Assembly: GCA_032622095.1 (NCBI GenBank)
Contig: CP136061.1
Coordinates: forward strand, 25,546,991-25,610,990
Direction of reading: 5' to 3'
Source: Siphonodentalium dalli
Lineage: Eukaryota > Mollusca > Scaphopoda > Gadilida > Siphonodentaliidae
DNA length: 64,000 nucleotides
Shown piece after piece: positions 1 through 10,806 of the stretch (the stretch's first letter is position 1; each line of letters starts with the position of its first letter). The translations under genes were made by a program, and so were the position numbers. The notes under the pieces were generated by a model, which saw only the letters and a list, made by a program, of their open reading frames with translations, was not told the DNA's origin and ran no database searches.

Positions 1-662
1 ACTTCTCATACTATTCCCTCCATACCATTGCCGCACAATGTAAATAACGTTGATTCTTGCAGGGTAGTGGTATTTACTAAGTCAAAACACAATGAAAATG
101 CTAGCCAAAAAATAAATAAAAATATGCATTCCATAGCCAATTGGATTACCAATAATATGGCACGTGAGTTACTGGAAGTTACTGACGATTCCTTCAACTT
201 TTTTATGCACGAAAATAGGCTACCTTTTCAGACGATAATTACCTTCAAAAAAATAATAACATGGAATTCAAACTTGTCCAACATTAATGCCAATATTTAT
301 TATGCATTGTCATTTATTTGTATTCAAAAATTTTAATGTATAACTTGTTACAAAATCAAAGCAAAGTTCGATGGGGTCATTTATCAATATCAAAATGGTG
401 GCCACACAACAAAAGTCAAACGGAATTTATTTCACTTACAGTTGACAATATTTCACCTGAAACTCAATTACAATTGTTTGGTGCACACTCCGATTGTCCA
501 TTTACCTATTTTAGACAGAAAAGTAAGTAGTTTATCCAATAATTTATTGAATTTATATCACTTTTGAGCTCTGCAAAAAGACACGTTTTCCTCATTCACA
601 GATTGAGAAACCGGAAATGGCCGGAACACTGTTGTCGCTAGGTAAATACGTCACAAACACGC
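1..662. other. Left-edge non-coding stretch
   Basis: No convincing gene is seen. The open frames here are short, start at non-ATG codons and resemble no family I recognise. From about 643 the sequence becomes homologous to the 5' leader of the zinc-finger genes at 33560 and 39555, so a breakpoint between unrelated flank and duplicated gene leader lies near 640. Confidence 0.5.
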
Positions 663-1849
663 ATGGATTCGTTAACCAGTTTGCACAATGCGAGAAGCCC
701 GGTGAGACATAAGAGAATACACACAGCGGTTCACCCGTATCAATGTGATGTGTGCGATAAATCATTTAATCGGTCGAGTAAGGTACCTTACGAAACATAA
801 GAAGATTCACACAGGGGATCGCCCGTATAAATGCGATGTGTGCGATAAATCATTTACTAACCGGAGTAGTCTGGCGGCACATATTAGGATTCATAACGGG
901 GGTCGCCCGTATCAATGTGATGTGTGCGAGAAATCATTTACTCAATCGAGTAGCCTGGTGGTACATAAGATGAGTCATACCGGGGGCCGCCCGTATCAAT
1001 GTGATGTGTGCGAGAAATCCTTTGCTCACACAAGTAACCTGGCGGCACATAAGATGATTCATACCGGGAGTCGCCCGTATCAATGTGATGTGTGCGAGAA
1101 ATCATTTACTCACTCGGGTAGCTTGGCAGCACATAAGATTATTCATTCTGGGGGTCGCCCGTATTAATGTGATGTGTGCGATAAATCATTTACTCACTCA
1201 AGTAACCTGGCGGCACATAAGCGGATTCACACGGGAGATCGCCCGTATCAATGTGATATGTGCGAGAAATCATTTACTCACCCGAGTAACATGGCGGCAC
1301 ATAAGAGGATTCACACGGGAGATCGCCCTTATCAATGTGATGTGTGCGAGAAATCGTTTACTCAGCCGAGGAGCCTGGCGGCACACAAGAGGATTCACAC
1401 GGGGGATCGCCCGTATCAATGTGATGTGTGCGGGAAATCATTTCCTCAGTCATATCACCTGATTTACCATAAGAGAATTCACACGGTGGATCGCCCGTGT
1501 CAATGTGATGTGTGCGAGAAATCGTTTACTCAGCCGAGTAGCCTGGCGGCACATAAGAGGATTCACTCGGGGGATCGCCCGTATCAATGTGATGTGTGCG
1601 AGAAATCATTTACTCACCCGAGTAGCCTGGCGGCACATAAGATGATTCACTCGGGGGGTCGCCCGTATCAATGTGATGTGTGCGATAAATCGTTTACTCA
1701 GCCGAGTAGCCTGTCGGCACATAAGAGGATTCACTCGGGGGATCGCCCGTATCAATGTGATGTGTGCGAGAAATCATTTACTCACCCGAGTAGCCTGGCG
1801 GCACATAAGATGATTCACTCGGAGGATCGCCCGTGTCAATGTGATGTGT
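663..1849 (+). pseudogene. ZNF-A, 5' part: C2H2 zinc-finger array, broken
   Basis: This is a poly-C2H2 protein gene of the nuclear DNA-binding type, with no KRAB, BTB or other effector domain in view. The ATG at 663 opens a leader (MDSLTSLHNARS) that matches those of ZNF-B and ZNF-C. About 13 fingers of the form CDVCxKSF-x5-L-x2-H-x3-H follow, joined by TGDRPY or SGGRPY linkers (variants of the TGEKPY linker), plus the first Cys of a fourteenth. The array is damaged: an extra base near 784-788 shifts the frame inside the first finger, and a CAA-to-TAA change at 1165-1167 stops it between fingers 5 and 6. Past the stop the same frame stays open to the LTR at 1850. The array resumes at 19131. 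Assembly error could explain the single-base shift, but the decayed 3' part argues for a true pseudogene. Confidence 0.85.
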
Positions 1850-2226
1850 TGTAATGAATGTGCATATAATATTACAAATAAACTCGCCGATAGTAAAGTC
1901 TGTGCAGGTGTAGACAGTGTATGAATAACAATAATCATCAGCAAAATATAATACGTCTGGTTAACAAGTTGGTTTGGATTGAAGGGGCCGGGTGATGACG
2001 TATTTCCCACAATTCCGTAGTTCCGCTGAACTCCGTGAACATCCGCTCCTCTTCGTGTGTTTCCGGTGAAATCCGGCACCATCTTTATAGAGTTACCTTT
2101 CTTCAGTTAGCTAACCAAAGTGGCCTCGCATTCCTCTATAGTATCTGGTTAAAATCATCTCTTCAGCGAGCGGAATAAACGCACGATATTTACGCGCTAT
2201 TTACTTAAAAACCCATAAATACAACA
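1850..2226 (-). repeat. 3' LTR of the Gypsy element
   Basis: This is the partner of the right-hand LTR, with the same length and the same TG...CA ends. It is preceded by the GTGT target duplication at 1846-1849 and adjoined on its inner side by a purine-rich tract on the minus strand. Confidence 0.93.
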
Positions 2227-2240
2227 CTCTTCCCCACTTT
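2227..2240 (-). other. Polypurine tract of the Gypsy element
   Basis: Read on the minus strand this is AAAGTGGGGAAGAG, 13 of 14 purines, directly next to the 3' LTR. That is the expected place and composition for the plus-strand primer of an LTR retrotransposon. Confidence 0.75.
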
Positions 2241-2640
2241 AATAAAAAAGAACTACTTGCCTACTCCAACCTTGAGGGAAAGTGTATTTCAATACTCATT
2301 AATGCCAAAAAGGGTAGTACAGTTCTCGGAGACATGTTTAACACCTCTCCGAGACCTCTCAATGGACTCTACTCTAGTGAGTTCCATTAACCCATCAAAA
2401 TATATATATTCCAGAAGTAAAAATGACGCAATGTGCGACTGTAAAAATGCTGTATTTACACAATAGTCCTGGCATTAAAAGATGCAGCGGCATCCTCCAA
2501 TTTATACAAGGCGACAGGAAAATCTGAAAACAACATCACGTAGGTTCTGAAGCTTGGGGATTCAGCTGGATCCTCCAATCTTGAATAGGTGTACGGCGTT
2601 GAAAGTGGTAACCGCTAATACCTGCTTCAGTTGCATGTTT

Positions 2641-5280
2641 TTAATGTCTGCTACTTTCAGGGCCACCTGACCCAGATGGATGGGGGTCGTTGCCCGCAGT
2701 CCCAATCTTTCGCCGAAGAATGGGGCGTCTCTCTAGCAGCAGTCGGTCCAGCGGGACCGAGCACAGCCCTTCCTTTTGGACAGGGGAGAAGTCGTAGCAG
2801 GCAGCGGTGAAACCAAAATAGCTGGACGAGAAAACTCTGGACCAATCTGCCACCATCTCTGCATTCCCCATGAAACAGTGGATGTGGAATTCCTGCATCG
2901 GGGAGCAGATTTGCCGACATTTTTCCAGAGCCAGATAGAAGACTCCCTCGTTCAGCTTGTCGTCCGGCGTTCCTCTGAGATGGAGTATTATTGGTTTTCC
3001 GATACTGGCTCCCATTTTAAGCAGCTGCTTAAAATGGTAGAGTTGAAGAGCCTGATCTGCTTCACTCAGTGGTAGAGATCTGTCCAACCCAATTTCTCCA
3101 ATCGCCGCAACATGTGGTAGACTGACCAACAGCTCTAGATGTTGCCGGAATCCCTCATTTTCTAGTAGCTTAATCTTTTTAGGGTGACAACCCACGGCGT
3201 TCCTCCAGTTAGAATCCCCGGGCAGCTGCGCGGATGGATACTCTTCTGGGTCGCAGTGGATGTTAAGGCCTCCCAACAAGGTGATCGGAACAGTGGAACT
3301 CGTTCTGTCCCGGAGGATTTCCAAAGCTTCAGTGATAGATGCCGTCTGAATCTTGAATCGATTCGCCTTTCTGTTCAGATGGAAATGGGAGTCTATCCCC
3401 GTAAGATAAGGCACATCCATCAAAGATTGTAAGGTCGCGGCATTGCAGTCATACGGAGGTTGATTTGGCACGGACGTCTGCGTTTCCTGAATCGTTGGCT
3501 GATTCCTCAGCGACTGTTCCGTGGTCACGGTCCTTCTTTCCTCCGTCTGTCTACCATTTACGCTTGATTCCTGTGATGTGCCTGGAATGGCCGCTGTCGT
3601 TTCCAGGGTACCTCTCATGGGACACGGTTGCTCTATCCGCACTGTTATTTTCCTCTGCTCTACCCAGCTGCAATGAGCATGTTTCCCGTCTTCTGTCAGG
3701 GGTATTTTATTTGGTTCGGCCCTGCTGGGTCGAATGTCTGCTTTTGTTCTACTTGAGGACTTTTCCAGTTCGCCCCTGCTGGGGCGAGAGTCAGGTCGCA
3801 TGGCCGCCTCTGAATATTCGGCTCTCCTCTTTGGTGGATGGAGCAGCAGAGCAGCAGCGATCAACGGGTCCTTGGCCGATTCCGCATCTAACCCTCTTTT
3901 TGCGGTCTCAAGGGCCTTTTGAACTTCCTCTTTCGAGATCTTACCCGTCTTGATATGTCGCCGCTTCTTCTGTATTTCATTGGGTGGAATGTTTTGAGGG
4001 CCCATGAAATGGTTCAGCTGTGCCTGCGACAGATGGTTAATTAGCAGACATATAGGTCTATAATGGATCATACAGACCGGGTGATTTAGAGGCTGAAGGT
4101 CGAAACAGGGCGGCACCTGCCAACCCTGATCAATGCAGATTTTTGTCATCGTCCGGTGATATCCTGCCGAAAATGTTGTTGTTTTAGGAATACTGTTAGT
4201 ACATCCTCTCAGTTTACGGTTGGCCCACCGGACCAGCTTCTGCAGTGTTGCCCAGTCTGACCTTCCTTTTGTGTGGGACTGCTCATCAGAAGATAACTCC
4301 TGGTCAAACAAAGCCTCGCTTATTTCTACGAGGTCCCTCATCATTTTCATTCTTTGGGACTCGGTCGGGACTTCATCTTCTTCCACCCACCAGCGGGTAG
4401 GTAGATGCGTACAGAACATGTGTCGACGGAAAGGCTTCGGGTTAAAATTACACCCAATCACCGGACATCTTGCGTCTTGACTATTTGACGGTGCTGGGTG
4501 AAGTGTGACCCGAGGGTTAAACGCCACTCTCCTTTCCCTTGGTCCTGAAAAAGATCTTTCTCGAGACTTTGGAGAAGACTGTCTATACGGCATTGAGGAG
4601 GATCTTCGAGTTTCCGTCTTCTGACTGAAACTGCCCTTCCTTGATCGATATGTTGATGAGGGCCTTGGAGCTCCCGCCTGCTGGCTGAAACTCCGTCCCC
4701 TGATTTGTGGTTCTCTTGGCTTTTGAGTTTCCGTCTGCTGACTGAACCTCTTTTCTGTTGTGCTTGGATGGTCTGGAAAATAAGAGTATTGTTTCACATC
4801 AAGTATTTGTCTTCCCTTCTTGGAAGAGGATACAACCTGAGCATACGTCTGTTTAGAATACTCTACTCTTTTGTAAGGGCTATTTCCTGGGAGTTGCTTG
4901 GGGGAATTGTCTTCCGAAAGTTCTGCTGAACTTTTACAGGTCCCCAATATTTTGTCAATTGATTCAACAATCTGGGCATCGGTATCAAAACTTACATCCA
5001 AATCATTTACAGTTATTACCGACTTATTTGAAACTCCCTTGACTACAGGTGTGGAAACCGTAGAGGGGGGTTGGTGGTTATTAGCTGACCTACCTGGAGC
5101 AAATGGTCCCACGTTCCTGTCTATCCATTCAACGCTGCACTCCAGGAACTGATAGGCGCCCTTCTTGGCCTCCCGGAGCCAGTCCCCCATCTTCTTGGAC
5201 TTGGCCAACCGCACTTGCTTCTTAAAAGCGTATTTTCTTTGATCTTCGGACCAGCTGGTCAGAAGAAGCGAAGCCGCCAA
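2641..5280 (-). pseudogene. TatD-type hydrolase ORF in the env position of the Gypsy element
   Basis: This is an 879-codon open stretch on the element's coding strand, between Pol and the 3' LTR. It begins at a non-ATG codon; the first ATG is at codon 31, so a spliced start, as many Gypsy elements use for a third ORF, is possible. The N-terminal half is Ser/Arg-rich and low-complexity, with a C-x4-C...H-x4-H finger-like motif (CPVIGCNF...HMFCTH) around residue 270. From about residue 640 the protein resembles TatD metal-dependent nucleases: DSHFHL (family DTHCHL), VGCHPK, AIGEIGLDR, PIILHLRG and FHIHCFMG supply the expected His and Glu metal ligands. The family acts as a DNase or 3'-5' exonuclease. 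The TatD end is damaged in this copy. No signal peptide or membrane segment is seen, so it is not an envelope gene. Confidence 0.75.
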
Positions 5281-5380
5281 ATGGTTTGGGCTGTGGTAGA
5301 TGATGCTGTTTAGATTCTTTCAATCTATTTCAGCTTCCTTCAACAGGCAATCTTTGGCCTTGCTGTTGAAATCTTTCCAT

Positions 5381-8300
5381 AGGGGTAAAGTATGTCTCTC
5401 TATCAATGGTTACTTAAGGGCAAATTTCCCTTAAACTCTCCCTTCCATTTCTAATTTTTCGGGAAGGGGAGTCATTGGGGGTTAAGTTTGCTTCGGCTTA
5501 AAATATATCCCTTTACCATCATATAGTATTTGAGATATTAAAATACAAAATTTATGTCTAACATTAGGGCCTTGAGTTAAGGGGTGTAGGGTTACTTGTT
5601 CCCTCAGTAATGCCGAGTGATTGACCCTCGACCACATTGGGGTTGTGGGTGATTTTTCGGGATTTGGTCGGAGTTGTGGTTTGTTGCCATTCATTGGAAA
5701 GTTCTCGTCGAGATATTTCCGATGGGTGGCGGCGGGCCATGTTTCTGACTGTCCTGAGGGGTTGCTCATGGTTCTGCTGTGGTTGGGTGGTCGATTGCTT
5801 TGGGCGTTGCTGTATCTTCGAAATATATTCTTAGTTTTTATCAACAGAGAAAGAATGTTACTTGACTCGAATCTGCCAGTTGATGGGAGGGAGGTATTCT
5901 ACAATGATGTTACCAATCATTACTTGTTTGGCATCAAAAAGTATAAGTATTTACCTACATGTACCCATGAATATATATAGAATTTTACTGTTGTAATCTG
6001 ACAGTTAATCCCTTTATGGTGGAATTTGCACTGATGCGGCATGGTCATGCATTTGTTCGGCTCCCATCATGCAGGGGTCAAATCATTACTTTTCAAATGC
6101 TATTTAATTCTTAACCTGTCACTCTATAATGGAATATTATATACGGGTAAAATCACTTAATATATTAATGATTAATAGTTTAAGTTACTCCACATATTCA
6201 TAGTTAAACTTTAAAATAAAATATGTATATTGATTTCCTACATCAATGATGACAATAATATATAACAAATGAAAGGAATAATCATTCTGGTCAGAAACAG
6301 GAATTCCAAGGAAGACTGCCACTTTGATGGCAGACATCTATACTTTCACATTAATACTTTCACTCAGAATTTTACGTAACACAAATTGACTAAACAGTAC
6401 TAATATTAATAATGTCATATATAAATAACTCTATATGCAATTAAATATGCATTCGAAGACAGATTTCATTATTAAGTTGAACATATTAAGTGCTACCAAC
6501 ATATTGATTCTATACCAGGTCACGATTGTTCTGAACCATCTCTGGTATAGCCCTAGAGGTGAGAATGCCCACTGGTCATTTAAATGCGGTGTAACCGGAA
6601 GTATTTTTATTTTCATATGATATTTTGTGTTGATAATAATTATGCAATGTTTATTTATGGAATTCCGACTCTGAGTCCCTATAGACTACTCCATCACATC
6701 TATGTAAGTCAAGTGACTGCCAGAATTTTCCTCATTACATTTTTTATTTTTCCTAATGGCTGATCAAAATACCATTGGATTTGATGAGATAGAAAATAAT
6801 GGAAATTATGACTTCATAAATAAATATGAAATGGGTTCTGATTTGCATAATGATATAAATGATAATCCCTTGAGCGGGCTAGATTCTACACAATATTTCT
6901 CACCTGAAGAATATAACAATACGATTTCTGATGACAAGAGTCGGTTATCATTGTTTAATTTGAATTGTCAAAGTTTAAACAGTAATTGGGATGCTTTCAA
7001 TTCTTTAATGTTTGAACTTCAAAATAAAAAAGATAAATTTGGTATAATAGGACTTACTGAAATATTTCGAGCTCCGGATAACATTAATTTTCCCCTAGAT
7101 GACTATCATCCTCTTATAAAGAGATGTAGACCAGATGATGACGATTCCAGAGGAGGAGTAGGGCTTTACATTAGGAATGACATTAATTATAAAATTAGGG
7201 AGGAATTATCTATATTTCTTCCTCACATTTTTGAGTCACTGTTCATCGAAATTAATGAACCTCACAAAAAATCTTACATTGTAGGAATTATCTATAGACC
7301 TAATACACAACCTAAAGCAGACATTGACAGATTCATAAAGACCATGAAAGAACTTATGAATAGAATAAATTCTGAACATAAAAAAGCTTTCTTAATGGGA
7401 GACTTTAATATTGATCTTCTTAAATTTGGATTACATGCAAAAACAAATGAATTTATAAATACAGTCTTTGCTGAAGGTTTTTCACCAACTATTCTTAGAC
7501 CAACTAGAGTAACCGCATATACAGCAACTCTGATTGATCAAATACTCATAAATGACCCCTTATCTGCTTTTCAGTCTGGGATAATTTTGGCTGATGTTAG
7601 TGATCACTTTGGAATGTTTTATCGTGAAACTACTACTTACAAGGCAAACCAAGAGCCAGAAAATAAGAAGCTAAGAAGCTTCACTGAGGAAAATATTTCA
7701 TGTTTCAGGCGTATCTTGTCTTCTGAAAACTATGATGCCATTTTTCATTCAAATGACCCCAATTATACATATAACACTTTTATGAAGATTTTCACTAATT
7801 CTTATAATATTGCTTTTCCACTAAAAGAAGTTAAACTCAAACGTAAATACATAAAACGACAACCATGGATGACAGATGGCCTCCTGAATTCATCAATACA
7901 TAAAGAGAAATTGTATCGGGAACAATTGAGAGATCCAACTAATTGTAAGATCCTACAGTATAAAAACTATTGTAAATACTTTAATAGAATAAAAAGATAT
8001 ACAAAAAAGTCTTATTATGAAAATCTCTTAAACTCTCATAAGTCTGATATGAAAAAAACATGGGAAGTATTGAGAGAGGTCATCCAACAGCGTAGTAAAA
8101 AACATCATTATCCCCAGAGCTTTGACATAAATGGCATAAACACACATAATAAAAAAATTGTGGCTGAGGAATTTAATAAATTTTTTTCTACTATTGGTGT
8201 TCGGGAACAAGAACAAATAGATAGTAATGCTAAATCAGAATTTAGAGAATACTTGGATATTCCTTCTGTCAGAAGCATGTTTGCTCGTCCTACAACTGTA

Positions 8301-10351
8301 CAGGAACTAAATGATATTGTTAAATTGATAAATAAAAAAAATAGTAAAGATAAAGATGAAATGTCGACTGCTCTAATAAAAAGTGTTATTAGTGAAATAC
8401 TATCTCCATTATGCCACATAATAAATATTTCAATAGAAAAAGGTGTTGTTCCAAATGACATGAAAGTAGCTCGAGTTATTCCGTTGTACAAATCTAATGA
8501 TATTAAATCAATAGAAAACTATCGTCCAATAAGTATCCTTCCGGTCTTTTCAAAAATACTTGAGAAAGTGGTTTGCAGACGATTAGTAGATTTTTTTGCT
8601 GATAAATTTTATAATGACCAATATGGCTTTCGAAAAGGTCATTCAACAGTCCACCCCATACTTAAGCTACTAAGCGATGTTACCAAAAACAATGATAAAA
8701 ATACAAAAGATAGTACTCTGGCAACCTTTATTGACTTTTCAAAGGCCTTTGATACTTTAGATCATGATATACTATTAGCCAAATTAGACTTCTATGGCAT
8801 TCGGGGAAACATGAAAAAATGGTTTGCCAGTTACCTAAATGATAGATACCAATATGTAGATATGGATGGCTACATATCATCCAAACAACTAGTTGTAACC
8901 GGTGTCCCTCAAGGATCTGTACTGGGCCCGATACTTTTCCTTATCTATGTTAACGATATGCATCGCAGTACTAAATTGTCGCTTCTCTCCTTTGCAGATG
9001 ACACAACTGTTTACTCATCCAATAAAGACCTGGAAACCCTTTTTGAATTCACAAACAATCAGCTAGAATCACTTAATAAATGGTGTAAAGTTAATAAATT
9101 GTCTCTAAATACTAAAAAAACCAAATACATATTGTTTCATCCTGTTGGTGGAAATCTTGATTGGCACAGATATCATCTCAACATAAATGGCCAAAGTATT
9201 GACCGAATCGGGAACAATTGTGACGAGAAATCATTTAGGTTCCTTGGTATTCATATTGATGAGAATTTAACATTTAATTATCATGTATCTGCTGTTGCAA
9301 ATAAGATGTCGAGGGCTATATATGCCATTAATAGAGCTAAAAACTTTCTTCCTGAAAGAAGCCTAAGTCAATTGTATCACTGTTTGGTGCATAGTCACCT
9401 GTTATATGGTATGGAAATTTGGGGAAACTCGAAAACACTCAATAAATTGACAATACTTCAGAAAAAGGCAATTCGAGTCATTCATAATAGGAGATATAAT
9501 AGTCATACAGATCCCTTATTCAAGAAGAGTAAAATATTAAAAACCTCAGATTTATATAAGTTAAAAATTTGTCTATATATGCATGACTGGTATAATAATA
9601 ATCTACCACCTCCACTTCAAAAAACATATAGCATCCAAAATAAAGCTGGTATGACTACAAGACAGAGTCGTAAAATTAGCGAATCCAAACCAAGAACAAA
9701 ATTTACAGAAACTCTTCCATTTCATATTTTTCCTAAACTCTGGAACAACTTAGAAACCTCGCTTAAATCAACTCGCCCTAGATCAAAATTTAAACATGAA
9801 TTATATGATGAATTTATTGATAGTTATTTAGACACTGTTAAATGTAAAAACCTTCACTGCTTTGACTGCTACACATTTATGTATGAATAGTCCATATTAT
9901 CCCTTACCCATTACCCCTTACTCCAAGAAATTTATTACTTTTAGTCCAATTGAATTGAATCTATGACAAGAAGACCCTGATTACCGCAAATATAAAATAT
10001 AAAATAATATCTATCTCATCAGTCATTTTCAGTCGTCTCTCTGGTCATCCATAATATCTATAATTTATATATTAAAATTATGATAAATATTTTCATTTGG
10101 ATGACTATAGTTAGAATTATAACTGAAGAAATGTATTTTAGTCTGATATGATAAATAGCCTGGCAGGCCAAATAAAAAATACCATATTGTCCTGGGGTAG
10201 CTCAGAGTCGGAATACGTTTACTCTATGGGAGGTGTAGGAAGACGACCAGTTGGTCATACCACCTCCCTGTGATATATACCATATTTTATTGATTTTGTA
10301 CACTTTATTGTTATGTTGGTTATATATTACTAAATAAATTATTATCTATCT
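5381..10351 (+). mobile_element. CR1-like LINE inserted in the Gypsy element
   Basis: A non-LTR retrotransposon lies in the opposite orientation to the host Gypsy. ATCTTTCCAT at 5371-5380 recurs at 10352-10361 as a likely 10-bp target duplication, the latter directly after a short ATCT-repeat tail. The Gypsy coding style stops at one edge and resumes at the other, which supports these ends. It has about 1.4 kb of 5' non-coding sequence, one large ORF and a 460-bp 3' UTR. No ORF1 was recognised. As the later insertion it is younger than the Gypsy copy. Confidence 0.75.
6756..9890 (+). CDS. LINE ORF2: endonuclease and reverse transcriptase (intact)
   Basis: This is a 1044-aa ORF from a true ATG with no internal stop. 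After an acidic N-terminus of about 60 residues comes an APE-type endonuclease (about 64-285) with NLNCQSL, the Glu of GLTEIF, the GDFNID motif and the SDH motif (VSDHFG). The reverse transcriptase starts near YRPIS (589-593) and contains YGFRKGHST, FIDFSKAFDTLDH, GVPQGSVLGPILF and the catalytic FADD at 746-749. The C-terminal region ends without a clear zinc knuckle. In the family, the endonuclease nicks the target and RT copies the RNA from that nick. The motifs fit the CR1/Jockey supergroup; the exact clade needs a tree. All visible catalytic residues are kept, so this copy could be recent. Confidence 0.92.
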   Translation: MADQNTIGFDEIENNGNYDFINKYEMGSDLHNDINDNPLSGLDSTQYFSPEEYNNTISDDKSRLSLFNLNCQSLNSNWDAFNSLMFELQNKKDKFGIIGLTEIFRAPDNINFPLDDYHPLIKRCRPDDDDSRGGVGLYIRNDINYKIREELSIFLPHIFESLFIEINEPHKKSYIVGIIYRPNTQPKADIDRFIKTMKELMNRINSEHKKAFLMGDFNIDLLKFGLHAKTNEFINTVFAEGFSPTILRPTRVTAYTATLIDQILINDPLSAFQSGIILADVSDHFGMFYRETTTYKANQEPENKKLRSFTEENISCFRRILSSENYDAIFHSNDPNYTYNTFMKIFTNSYNIAFPLKEVKLKRKYIKRQPWMTDGLLNSSIHKEKLYREQLRDPTNCKILQYKNYCKYFNRIKRYTKKSYYENLLNSHKSDMKKTWEVLREVIQQRSKKHHYPQSFDINGINTHNKKIVAEEFNKFFSTIGVREQEQIDSNAKSEFREYLDIPSVRSMFARPTTVQELNDIVKLINKKNSKDKDEMSTALIKSVISEILSPLCHIINISIEKGVVPNDMKVARVIPLYKSNDIKSIENYRPISILPVFSKILEKVVCRRLVDFFADKFYNDQYGFRKGHSTVHPILKLLSDVTKNNDKNTKDSTLATFIDFSKAFDTLDHDILLAKLDFYGIRGNMKKWFASYLNDRYQYVDMDGYISSKQLVVTGVPQGSVLGPILFLIYVNDMHRSTKLSLLSFADDTTVYSSNKDLETLFEFTNNQLESLNKWCKVNKLSLNTKKTKYILFHPVGGNLDWHRYHLNINGQSIDRIGNNCDEKSFRFLGIHIDENLTFNYHVSAVANKMSRAIYAINRAKNFLPERSLSQLYHCLVHSHLLYGMEIWGNSKTLNKLTILQKKAIRVIHNRRYNSHTDPLFKKSKILKTSDLYKLKICLYMHDWYNNNLPPPLQKTYSIQNKAGMTTRQSRKISESKPRTKFTETLPFHIFPKLWNNLETSLKSTRPRSKFKHELYDEFIDSYLDTVKCKNLHCFDCYTFMYE

Positions 10352-10637
10352 ATCTTTCCATGCCCTTTTCTCGTCCGAATCACTCTGGTTCTCTGTCCCC
10401 ACATTCTGCAGAATCTGGGGTTGTTTGCTAATCACTTCCTCTGCTGACTCTTTGTCTTCGAGCACCATGGTGTTACTTTGCCTGTCTTCCCAGCGGAGGG
10501 GAGGTGTCAACAACCATGTTATCCTTTTCCTCGTCAGATTGTAATAGGATCTCGTCATCCCCGGCAGCTGCAAGGGAATCGGTCTCCATTCCTTCTCCAT
10601 GCGACATACTGTATTACTGGAATAGTGAAAATCTGAA

Positions 10638-10806
10638 TTAGCATGTGGGGCAAGTAAATGTATCCATTGCTTGACCAATTTCAGGTGAAATGTTAACGCA
10701 TTTACCATGGTACCATTTACAACAATGGTCGCATTGAATCATGAACTGTCCCCGGTAAGCTTTCTGACAAAAACAATACGACTTCGTGGATTTGGGGGTA
10801 GAGACT
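10638..10806 (-). other. PHD finger fused after the Gypsy integrase
   Basis: The last 55 or so residues of the integrase reading region have the C4HC3 spacing of a PHD finger: CFCQKAYRGQFMIQCD, then CCKWYHGKCV, then a closing TFTCPTC. PHD fingers commonly read methylated or unmodified histone H3 tails. In chromoviruses a chromodomain occupies this same position and guides integration, so a chromatin-targeting role is a reasonable inference here, untested. Confidence 0.75.

Noticed and set aside
663-1849. CRISPR-like array of regularly spaced 84-bp repeats
   Set aside because: The 84-bp period is that of C2H2 finger codons (28 residues). The repeats translate to Cys2His2 units and have no unique spacers.
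2776-5152. Plus-strand frames opposite the TatD ORF
   Set aside because: These are antisense shadows with no recognisable domain.
2641-5280. Envelope glycoprotein in the third ORF
   Set aside because: No signal peptide, furin-like site or transmembrane segment is seen; the C-terminal half has TatD motifs instead.
5482-5980. Open frames in both strands ahead of the LINE ORF as a possible ORF1
   Set aside because: No zinc knuckle, coiled coil, PHD or esterase signature is visible; treated as LINE 5' UTR.
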